A stretch of DNA of 5,801 nt from Cyanobacteria bacterium M_surface_7_m2_037 (GTDB taxonomy: Bacteria > Cyanobacteriota > Cyanobacteriia > PCC-6307 > Cyanobiaceae): contig VGPP01000110.1 of assembly GCA_016882585.1 (NCBI GenBank), positions 1 to 5,801 of the forward strand, written 5' to 3'. Numbering within the stretch: the stretch's first letter is position 1; each line of letters opens with the position of its first letter. Of the stretch, positions 1-5,497 are shown piece by piece. The notes under the pieces were generated by a model that was not told the origin of the DNA, searched no databases, and saw only the letters and a list, made by a program, of their open reading frames with translations. Made by a program: the position numbers and the translations under genes.

Positions 1-14
1 GCATTGGCAAATGA
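1..14 (+). CDS. mnmE: MnmE (tRNA modification GTPase), last codons only
   Basis: Reading the + strand from base 3 gives ATT GGC AAA TGA, that is Ile-Gly-Lys-stop, and bases 1-2 (GC) fit the end of a TGC Cys codon whose first base is outside the window. A C-terminal Cys-Ile-Gly-Lys is the near-invariant tail of MnmE (TrmE/ThdF), the GTPase that works with MnmG to modify the wobble uridine of certain tRNAs; the Cys is functionally important. The call rests on these few residues plus the recalled closeness of mnmE, nadC and argS in picocyanobacteria. The seen part is three codons and a stop; the identity is an inference, and a chance match is possible. Confidence 0.65.
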
Positions 15-39
15 AGCCGTTGCTCCGCCGTCACACAAT

Positions 40-57
40 GAGCGCACCACAGCGCTC
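40..57 (+). other. Small hairpin in the mnmE-TerB-like gap
   Basis: GAGCGC (40-45) and GCGCTC (52-57) form a perfect 6-bp stem with the 6-base loop ACCACA, ending five bases before the ATG at 63. No T-run follows, so it is not a classical intrinsic terminator. It could be an mRNA-end or processing structure for the upstream gene, or could limit ribosome access to the next gene, which has no visible Shine-Dalgarno. In GC-rich DNA a 6-bp stem can arise by chance. Confidence 0.3.
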
Positions 58-62
58 CGTTC

Positions 63-569
63 ATGGCTGATCCACTCGCTGGCCTCAGTGCGCCGCAGCA
101 GGCGCAATTGCGGGTGCTGTGTTGGGTGGCCTGCGTGGATGGGGTGTTCGCAGAAGAGGAGCGTGAGCTGCTCAGTCGCCTGGCGTCGCGACTGCTGCCG
201 GATGTGGATCCCTCTGAGGCGGTGGCAGCGCTGGTGGGGCAGAACTCCCCTGATCTTGAGCAGCTGGTGGCGCAGCTCACCAGCCACGATCAGCGTCTGC
301 AGCTGGTGAAGCTCGCCTTTGAGATGGCCGCCAGCAGCAGTAACCCTGGCGATGAGAGCCCGATCAACCCGGCTGAACGCGGTGCTTACAGGCAGCTGCT
401 CGAGGTCTTGGCGCTGCCCGAGGCCGAAGTGAATGAAGCGGAGTGGGCCGCACGGCAGGCCCTGCAGGACACCCCCGCTTTGCTGGACCGCCTTAACCGG
501 ATCCTGTTTGGTTGGGGCGCCTGGCCATCGCTGGAGGCCCTCGAGTTCACCGGCAGCCAATGGCTCTGA
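63..569 (+). CDS. TerB-like (tellurite-resistance-B-fold) domain protein
   Basis: A 168-residue soluble, largely helical acidic protein with no signal peptide or membrane segment. The first half carries VACVDGVFAEEERELL (residues 22-37), the Asp-Gly plus acidic-helix signature of TerB-like domains. A second, weaker acidic helix pattern, INPAERGAYRQLLEVLALP (101-119), sits where the second TerB half is expected. In the family these acidic clusters can bind metal ions. The biochemical role of most TerB-like proteins is unknown, so the name should not be read as tellurite resistance. The ATG at 63 is the first plausible start after the upstream stop at 12-14; no Shine-Dalgarno is evident. The stop (TGA, 567-569) overlaps the start region of nadC, so the two are probably co-transcribed and translationally coupled. 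A general helical-bundle protein is the alternative reading. Confidence 0.72.
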   Translation: MADPLAGLSAPQQAQLRVLCWVACVDGVFAEEERELLSRLASRLLPDVDPSEAVAALVGQNSPDLEQLVAQLTSHDQRLQLVKLAFEMAASSSNPGDESPINPAERGAYRQLLEVLALPEAEVNEAEWAARQALQDTPALLDRLNRILFGWGAWPSLEALEFTGSQWL

Positions 570-1435
570 TGGGTGCGTCGCTTGCTCTCACCCCCCAGCT
601 CCGCGCCCAGCTCCAGGCCTGGCTCGCGGAAGACATCGGCCGCGGCGATCTCACTGCAGTGGCTTTGCAGGGAGCGCAGGGCCGTGCCCACTGGCTCGCC
701 AAGGCCGAGGGGCGCTTCTGTGGGGGCGTGCTGCTCGGGCCCTTGCTGCATCTGCTCGACCCCAGCGCTGAGGTGCGTCTGCTGGTGGCGGAAGGGGCTC
801 CGGTGCTGCCCGGGCAGCGCCTGCTGGAGATGGCAGGCTCGGCCGCGGCGTTGGTGGCGGTGGAGCGTACGGCGCTCAACCTGGCCATGCGGCTTTCCGG
901 GATTGCCACAGCCACGGCTGCGCTGGTGGCTGAGATCGCGGGAACGGGCGTGCTATTGGTCGATACCCGCAAAACCACGCCTGGTTTGCGCGTGTTGGAG
1001 AAATACGCGGTGCGCTGTGGTGGTGGGGTGAACCACCGCATGGGCCTCGATGATGCAGCCATGCTCAAGGAGAACCACCTGGCCTGGGCCGGTGGTGTGC
1101 GGCCGGCGGTGGCGGCGGTGCAGGCTTCAGCCCCGTGGCCGGCCCGGGTGATCGTGGAGGCGGAAACCGAGCAGCAGGCGCATGAAGCGGTGGAGGCCGG
1201 AGCCGATGCTGTGTTGCTGGATGAGTTCAGCCCTGAGGCGCTGGCCTCCCTGGTGCCCCGCTTGCGCAGCGCGGCGGCCGCACGGGTGGGCGGCAGGCCT
1301 GTGATTCTGGAAGCATCCGGCGTGCAGCCCAGCCAGTTGCGCGCCTATGCCGCCACCGGGATCGATCTGATCTCCACAAGCGCGCCTGTCACCCGCAGCT
1401 GCTGGCTGGATCTGAGCATGCGTTTCGATGCTTGA
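560..1435 (+). CDS. nadC: Nicotinate-nucleotide pyrophosphorylase (quinolinate phosphoribosyltransferase, carboxylating)
   Basis: Converts quinolinate and PRPP to nicotinate mononucleotide, CO2 and pyrophosphate, the step after NadA in de novo NAD synthesis; cytoplasmic. From the ATG at 560 the protein has 291 residues, normal for the family. Clear family motifs in order: EDIGRGDLT (24-32), ERTALNLAMRLSGIAT (102-117), DTRKTTPGLR (135-144) with K148, CGGGVNHR (153-160), KENH (170-173), E200, D221, EASG (251-254) and the C-terminal barrel motif GIDLISTS (267-274). Together these supply the basic substrate-binding pocket and acidic metal/phosphate site. Two starts are possible, ATG 560 (MALMGAS) and ATG 569 (MGAS), the latter sharing one base with the upstream TGA; neither has a clear Shine-Dalgarno, and both fit coupling to the TerB-like gene. 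A start at 512 would overlap that gene by 58 bases and is unlikely. Confidence 0.98.
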   Translation: MALMGASLALTPQLRAQLQAWLAEDIGRGDLTAVALQGAQGRAHWLAKAEGRFCGGVLLGPLLHLLDPSAEVRLLVAEGAPVLPGQRLLEMAGSAAALVAVERTALNLAMRLSGIATATAALVAEIAGTGVLLVDTRKTTPGLRVLEKYAVRCGGGVNHRMGLDDAAMLKENHLAWAGGVRPAVAAVQASAPWPARVIVEAETEQQAHEAVEAGADAVLLDEFSPEALASLVPRLRSAAAARVGGRPVILEASGVQPSQLRAYAATGIDLISTSAPVTRSCWLDLSMRFDA

Positions 1436-1471
1436 TCGCATGGCGCGTGTGTGCGGTCGCATCTAGGTCTG

Positions 1472-1498
1472 TTGCTTTCGCAGCTTGCCCCTTACCTT
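1472..1498 (+). promoter_or_regulatory. Weak sigma70-like promoter candidate before the signalling genes
   Basis: In the 87-base gap between nadC and the haem-sensor gene, TTGCTT (1472-1477) and TACCTT (1493-1498) resemble -35 and -10 boxes with a 15-base spacer, shorter than ideal. Transcription from it would begin about 15-20 bases before the ATG at 1523. The match is poor and the region also holds a possible stem-loop (1485-1508), so the genes may instead be read through from nadC. Confidence 0.2.
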
Positions 1499-1508
1499 GT
1501 GGGGGCGA
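1485..1508 (+). other. Stem-loop between nadC and haem-sensor gene
   Basis: TTGCCCC (1485-1491) pairs with GGGGCGA (1502-1508), including one G-U pair, around a 10-base loop. It lies 50 bases after the nadC stop and 14 bases before the preferred start of the next gene. There is no T-run after it, so an intrinsic terminator is not supported. It may separate the nadC message from the downstream genes or affect translation of the sensor gene. Confidence 0.25.
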
Positions 1509-1522
1509 ACTGTGGCTGCGAC

Positions 1523-2467
1523 ATGAAGTTCCCGGTGCTCCAGGGCTGGATGGTGGGCTCCGGGCAGCGGCCGCTTCGCAAGCAGTTGGCGATCACGCTC
1601 TCGGCCATTTTCGCGCTGTCGATTCTGGTGGCGGTGGTGCTGCTCAATCAGTTGTTTGGCCTGCAGGCTCGCGATCTGATTGATCAACGCTCCAGCTTTT
1701 TCATGGATGCAATGTTGGCGGTGCGGGAATACACCAGCAAGGATGTGAACCCGATTGTTGCCCCTCTGAATGAAGGCCCGGGTGGCTTCCGGCCTGAATC
1801 GGTTCCCAGTTATTCGGCCCAAACGGTGTTCGCCTATCTCAAAGCCAAGCCTGACTATCGCGAATACTCTTACCGCGAAGCAGCGCTCAATCCCACCAAC
1901 CTGCGCGACAAGGCCGATAGCTTCGAAACCGGCGTGATTGAACGCTTCCGCAGCGACCCATCCCTCACCACGCTTGCCGGTGAGAAGAGCACGCCGCTGG
2001 GGCCGATGCATTTCGTGGCACGGCCGATCAAGATCACCAAAGAGAGTTGTTTGGTGTGCCACTCCACCCCTGATCGTGCGCCGGCCAGTCAGCTGCTCAC
2101 CTACGGCGACAGCAGTGGCTTTGGTTGGAAGCTCAATGAGATCGTGGGGGCTCAGATCGTCACGGTGCCGCAGAAGGCCGTGTTTGAGGCCAAGGATCGC
2201 TCTTTATTCACCACAGCGCTGTTATTTGTGATCGCCTTTGTGGCGGTGGGCTTGATCACTAATGGCGTTCTTAATCAGTTGATCTTGCGTCCGATGCGGG
2301 AGATCAGTCGTAAGGCCGAGGAGGCCAGTGTGACCCCTGCCACGGTGTCGTTTGACGAGCGCAACCGCAGCGACGAGATCGGTTTGTTGGCACGCAGTTT
2401 TGAGCGGATGAAGCAGAGCCTGGCCATCTCGATGCAAATGCTCAAAGACCGGCAAGGGCGTTCATGA
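1523..2467 (+). CDS. Tll0287-like (DUF3365) c-type haem sensor with HAMP domain, no output domain
   Basis: A 314-residue membrane protein read as a signal receptor. After a basic N-terminus (R16, R19, K20) comes a membrane helix at about 22-45, then an extracytoplasmic Tll0287-like domain at about 55-220, a second membrane helix at about 228-252, and a cytoplasmic HAMP domain at about 253-306 with the expected proline (P257) and a DEIG motif (284-287). The sensor domain has one c-type haem motif CLVCH (176-180, bases 2048-2062) preceded by ARPI, and the family pattern GFGWKLNEIVGAQ (199-211). Tll0287-like domains have a PAS-like fold and usually feed a kinase, cyclase or similar output through HAMP. 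Here the protein stops about eight residues after HAMP, so the output must be separate. The ATG at 1523 is chosen because it puts charged residues before helix 1; GTG 1451 and ATG 1550 are alternatives. The stop overlaps the next start (ATGA). Several 60-base lines of this gene are 50-58% G+C, lower than its neighbours. Confidence 0.88.
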   Translation: MKFPVLQGWMVGSGQRPLRKQLAITLSAIFALSILVAVVLLNQLFGLQARDLIDQRSSFFMDAMLAVREYTSKDVNPIVAPLNEGPGGFRPESVPSYSAQTVFAYLKAKPDYREYSYREAALNPTNLRDKADSFETGVIERFRSDPSLTTLAGEKSTPLGPMHFVARPIKITKESCLVCHSTPDRAPASQLLTYGDSSGFGWKLNEIVGAQIVTVPQKAVFEAKDRSLFTTALLFVIAFVAVGLITNGVLNQLILRPMREISRKAEEASVTPATVSFDERNRSDEIGLLARSFERMKQSLAISMQMLKDRQGRS

Positions 2468-3405
2468 GTGCTGCGGGTTTCAGTGCGCGCGGCCCGCTCC
2501 TGGCGGCCTTGGCGATGGCGCTGGGCCTGATGGGCTGCGGCCAGCAGCCCTCCGCCAGGGTGAGCCTCTGCGGCCCTGCCGGTCAGTTGCGCGTGGGCTT
2601 TGTGGGCGCTGAGGAAGGGCGGGGCTCGACCGGTGCAGTGGTCTTACCCGATCAAGACATCAGCCGCCTCCGCGATCTGCTCACCGTGGCCAGCCAGTGC
2701 GAGGTGATGCTTGAGCCGGTGGCCAGCCCGGAGCAGGCCCATCAACGTCTGGGGGCGAGTGAATGGGATGTGGCGTTTCTGCCGCCGGGGCTGGCCGCTC
2801 TGGCCCTCGAGAGTTCGGCGAATCGTGGTTACAGCCTGCTGCGGCCTCTTGGGCAGCGCAGCCAGTCGCGTTCACAGTTGCTGGTGCGTGCCGGCAGTGA
2901 TCGGCGCGCCGTGGCTGATCTCAAGGGTGCTCGGCTTGGGCTGTTGCCGCGCGGTTCCCTCACCGGTTTTTATCTGCCCTTGTACAACCTGCACGGCTTG
3001 AGCCTGCAGTCGGTGCACTATGCCCTCAGCTATCAGGAGCTGCTGGATCAGCTGCGCAAAGGCCAGCTCGATGTGATCGCCTGGGATGCCGCCTTGCCCG
3101 ATCCCGGTGGCGATGTGCGCGTGATCGTGAACGATCCCAATCTGATCCCCGTGGGTGCCTTGGTGCTCAGCCAGCCTTTGGTGGCAGCCGACCATCAGCC
3201 GTTTCTGAAGCTGCTGGATGAGAGTGCTGCCCAGCTGCCTCCCAGCCTTGGCTACGTGGCTGGTGTGTTGCCAGAGGCGCAGCCCCTGCAACGCCTGCGC
3301 ACGGTGGTCACCAACGTGGAGAGCTGGACTCTGCCACTGGAAGGGCGCCCCTACGCCGTGTACGGCCGTAAGCAGCAGCTCAAGGATGAGGGAGTGATGC
3401 GATGA
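2464..3405 (+). CDS. PhnD-like periplasmic substrate-binding lipoprotein
   Basis: A 313-residue protein with a signal peptide (about 1-24) ending in the lipobox LMGC, so C25 would be the lipidated first residue of the mature protein, anchored facing the periplasm. The rest resembles the phosphate/phosphite/phosphonate-binding PhnD-like family: a first strand RVGFVG (43-48), DVAFLPPGLAALAL (102-115) like the family's DVAFLGP segment, then DLKGARLGLLPRGSLTGFYLP (152-172), which matches the hinge and anion-binding loop of PhnD-type proteins, and DVIAWDA (203-209). The ligand cannot be deduced; PhnD-like proteins of this divergent kind need not bind phosphonates. No permease or ATPase gene lies nearby, and the gene is locked by ATGA overlaps to a sensor gene before it and a cyclase-kinase gene after it, which suggests ligand sensing rather than import. 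An AAGG element (2454-2457) lies seven bases before the start. Confidence 0.82.
   Translation: MSAAGFSARGPLLAALAMALGLMGCGQQPSARVSLCGPAGQLRVGFVGAEEGRGSTGAVVLPDQDISRLRDLLTVASQCEVMLEPVASPEQAHQRLGASEWDVAFLPPGLAALALESSANRGYSLLRPLGQRSQSRSQLLVRAGSDRRAVADLKGARLGLLPRGSLTGFYLPLYNLHGLSLQSVHYALSYQELLDQLRKGQLDVIAWDAALPDPGGDVRVIVNDPNLIPVGALVLSQPLVAADHQPFLKLLDESAAQLPPSLGYVAGVLPEAQPLQRLRTVVTNVESWTLPLEGRPYAVYGRKQQLKDEGVMR
3388..3394 (+). promoter_or_regulatory. Shine-Dalgarno for the cyclase-kinase gene
   Basis: GAGGGAG lies seven bases before the ATG at 3402, inside the 3' end of the lipoprotein gene. It is the clearest ribosome-binding site in the window, where most genes lack one, and it fixes the start at 3402 and supports strong coupled translation of the effector. 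Confidence 0.6.
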
Positions 3406-5453
3406 GCGGCCGTGAACGCCAGCTCAAGGCCATCGTGTTCAGCGATGTGGTGGATTCCTCCGTGAAGATCTTCGCGGATGAGCTGATTGCCATTCAGCGC
3501 ATCAAAGAAGATCTGGCGTTGATTCGCGATGAACTGCAGCGCTATGGCGGTTCTCTGGTGAAGTCGCTGGGGGATGGCTTGTTGGCCACCTTTGATGGCC
3601 CCACCCAGGCCTTGGAATTTATTCAGGCCTGCGTGCAGAAACTCTCCGGGCGTGGGCGCCAGGCGTTGGCCCATCGCTTCGGTTTGCACACCGGTGAGAT
3701 CTACGCCGACGGCGACGACATCCTTGGCCAGGGCGTGCATCTGGCCTCCCGCCTGCAGACCGTGAGCCCCGCCAATGGTGTGGCCTTCGTGCGCTCCACC
3801 TACGACCTCATCGATCCCCGCTTCCGCCGTCTGGCGCAGCCCATGGGTGAGGTGGAACTCAAGGGATTGCCGGAGCCGATGCAGGCCTACTGCCTGGGCC
3901 CGGATCAGCTGCTCAACTTTGCCCAGAGCCATGCACCGGAGCCGGTTCAGCTCGACATGCTGCTGGCGGATACCCCGTTTGAGCTGCTGCGGCCCCTGGG
4001 TCGCTCCCCCGCTCAGCAGACCCTGCTGCTCCAGGAGCGGCAGCGGGAGCGCCAGGCGGTGATGAAGCTGATCCCCGCTGGGCCTGCGCTGGTGGAGGCG
4101 CTCCAGGTGGAGGCGGCGTGTCTGGATCGGTTGCGCCATCCGCGCATTCCTCGGGTGCTCGATGGCTATGCCCGCTCGGGCGTGTTTTGTTTCATTCAGG
4201 AGTACATCCCCGGTCCATCGCTGCAGGGCTCGCTGGATCTGCTGCGGCGTAAGCAGAGGCTGGCCGAGCTGCTGCGCCAGGTGTTGCAGGTGCTGGAGCA
4301 GGTGCATGCGGCCGGGTTGGTGCATGGCGATCTGCATCCCGCCAATTTGATCCCGGCTCAGGAGGCGGGGCCGCTGTTTCTGGTGGATTTCTCGCTGCTG
4401 AAGGCTCGTTTGGCGGTCAGCTCTGAGCAGCGCCAAGCCTTGTTCACGGGCGTGTCTGAGGCGGGCCGGCCCTTTTTCTCGGCGCCGGAGCGGGCCCGCT
4501 TCGGGCGGCTCACCCCCGCGGCTGATCTCTATGCCCTTGGCGTCTCGGCCCTCACCCTCTACACCGGGCAGGATCCCGCCAGCCTCTACAACGAAGCCCA
4601 GGGCTGTTGGTCGCTGCAGGGGGTGGAGCCGGAGGTGGCCGGCTGGCTGGCCCCCCTGCTGGAAGACCTGCCGGCCCGGCGTGTGCAGCAGGCAGCCGAT
4701 GCCCTGCGCTTGCTGGATCATTCGCCGCTGTTGCCGTTGAGCAGCCCCGTGCCGCCGGGATCTAACCCCCTCAGCGACGCCGCAGCGCTGAGCAAGCCCG
4801 TGCTGCATCAACAGCTGGTGAGCACCTATGGCCCGATGGTGGAGCTGTTGCTGGAGAGTCAACCCAGCCTGATTCCGGCCGAGCAGTGGCCCGCTCTGCA
4901 GGAGCGCCTGGTGGCGGCGGGGCTGGCCCAGGCTGATGTGGAGGAGGCTGGCCGCATGGCGCAGCTGAAGCCGGAGGTGCCTGCCGCAGCGCCGCAGCCA
5001 CCCATGCAGGAGGAGCCTGTGGTGGTGGCAGCCTCTGCCCAGAGCTCTCTGCCTGCCCTGCGCCTGGCCATCGGCCCGATTGCCGATCTGATCTGGACGG
5101 CGGAGATGGATCAGGCCGCCCCCCAGCGGTTAGGGGAGCTGTTGCGCCAGGCCAATGTGCCGGAATCCGCTGTTGCGGCCCTTCTCGAGCAGCTGGAGCA
5201 GGAGCCCGCTGCCCCAGGCCTGTCGATCGAAGCCCCCACGGTGTCTGTTGGTCCAGTCGAGCCCGAGCCGGCGGCCGTGGATGGCGAACAGTTGCTGCTG
5301 CAGCTGATTGGGCCGATCGGCAGCACGGTGTGGCAGGGGGTGGCTCATCTGCCGGCCGAAGAGCGAGTGGCCGCATTGGAGACCACCTTGCGGGGCTACG
5401 GCCTTGATGCGCTCACCCTGGCCGACCTGCGCCGGCAGCTTCAAGGGGGATGA
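3402..5453 (+). CDS. Class III adenylate cyclase fused to Hanks-type kinase-like domain and C-terminal helical repeats
   Basis: A 683-residue soluble protein with no membrane segment. Residues about 5-165 form a class III nucleotide cyclase domain: FSDVVDSS (13-20) gives the first metal Asp (D15), VKSLGDGL (53-60) the second (D58), K54 and D106 sit at the adenine-selecting positions, and R117 in GVHLASRL is the transition-state Arg; the usual Asn of that motif is His113. This predicts cAMP formation from ATP. Residues about 192-440 resemble a Ser/Thr protein kinase: VMKLI (beta-3 Lys K222), E237 in helix C, LVHGDLHPANLI (306-317; D310 and N315), VDFS (328-331) in place of DFG, APE (361-363) and DLYALG (375-380). 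The glycine-rich loop is poorly conserved and HRD reads HGD, so it is a non-RD, possibly weak kinase or a pseudokinase. From 440 on come three divergent helical repeats with Pro/Ala/Glu-rich linkers. The start overlaps the lipoprotein stop (ATGA), making this the likely cytoplasmic output of the operon. Confidence 0.92.
   Translation: MSGRERQLKAIVFSDVVDSSVKIFADELIAIQRIKEDLALIRDELQRYGGSLVKSLGDGLLATFDGPTQALEFIQACVQKLSGRGRQALAHRFGLHTGEIYADGDDILGQGVHLASRLQTVSPANGVAFVRSTYDLIDPRFRRLAQPMGEVELKGLPEPMQAYCLGPDQLLNFAQSHAPEPVQLDMLLADTPFELLRPLGRSPAQQTLLLQERQRERQAVMKLIPAGPALVEALQVEAACLDRLRHPRIPRVLDGYARSGVFCFIQEYIPGPSLQGSLDLLRRKQRLAELLRQVLQVLEQVHAAGLVHGDLHPANLIPAQEAGPLFLVDFSLLKARLAVSSEQRQALFTGVSEAGRPFFSAPERARFGRLTPAADLYALGVSALTLYTGQDPASLYNEAQGCWSLQGVEPEVAGWLAPLLEDLPARRVQQAADALRLLDHSPLLPLSSPVPPGSNPLSDAAALSKPVLHQQLVSTYGPMVELLLESQPSLIPAEQWPALQERLVAAGLAQADVEEAGRMAQLKPEVPAAAPQPPMQEEPVVVAASAQSSLPALRLAIGPIADLIWTAEMDQAAPQRLGELLRQANVPESAVAALLEQLEQEPAAPGLSIEAPTVSVGPVEPEPAAVDGEQLLLQLIGPIGSTVWQGVAHLPAEERVAALETTLRGYGLDALTLADLRRQLQGG
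4803..5444 (+). repeat. Three divergent protein repeats at the C-terminus of the cyclase-kinase
   Basis: The encoded tail has three units of about 50 residues. Unit 1 (residues 468-520) has STYGPMVELLL, unit 2 (549-600) has RLAIGPIADLIW, and unit 3 (629-681) has LQLIGPIGSTVW. Each shows a GP-(I/M) core followed by hydrophobic residues, then an acidic loop and an amphipathic helix, such as WPALQERLVAAGL, RLGELLRQANV and RVAALETTLRGYGL. The linkers at 521-548 and 601-628 are rich in Pro, Ala, Val and Glu. The repeat is visible only in the protein, not as DNA identity, so it is an old duplication. Similar GPIA-type small helical domains are, as I recall, found after some bacterial kinases. Function unknown; protein contact or oligomerisation is likely. 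Confidence 0.6.
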
Positions 5454-5469
5454 TCACATCACCTTGAAG
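5439..5469 (+). terminator. Composite hairpin across the end of the cyclase-kinase gene
   Basis: CTTCAAGG (5439-5446) pairs perfectly with CCTTGAAG (5462-5469). Inside it, GATG (5449-5452) pairs with CATC (5457-5460) around loop ATCA, with GG opposite A as a small internal loop. The TGA stop (5451-5453) lies in the inner stem-loop. A second small stem, CCGCCC (5471-5476) with GGGTGG (5481-5486, one G-U pair), follows directly. There is no T-run, so it is not a standard intrinsic terminator; it could be a 3'-end stabiliser, an attenuating structure or a partial terminator before argS. Confidence 0.4.
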
Positions 5470-5497
5470 GCCGCCCCTGGGGGTGGTGGGTGATTCC

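Noticed and set aside
512..559. Upstream start for nadC at 512
   Set aside because: It would add 16 residues unlike NadC and overlap the TerB-like gene by 58 bases; starts at 560 or 569 give a normal N-terminus.
547..1068. Minus-strand open frame opposite nadC
   Set aside because: Low-complexity Ser/Ala/Arg-rich product lying over strongly conserved NadC motifs.
1436..1462. Short direct repeat TCGCAT at 1436-1441 and 1457-1462 as a possible regulator site
   Set aside because: Only six bases, no symmetry and no known operator match; expected by chance.
1451..1522. GTG start at 1451 for the haem-sensor gene
   Set aside because: The added 24 residues, beginning MRSHLGLLLS, resemble translated intergenic sequence and precede an already complete N-terminal basic/membrane anchor; kept only as a lesser alternative.
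1463..2062. Minus-strand 199-codon frame opposite the haem-sensor gene
   Set aside because: No domain is visible, and it runs opposite the Tll0287-like domain and the CLVCH motif.
3351..4862. A 503-codon open frame on the minus strand opposite the cyclase-kinase gene
   Set aside because: It is rich in Gln, His, Arg and Gly with no recognisable domain, the usual look of a frame opposite a GC-rich gene, and the plus strand carries clear cyclase and kinase motifs over the same bases.
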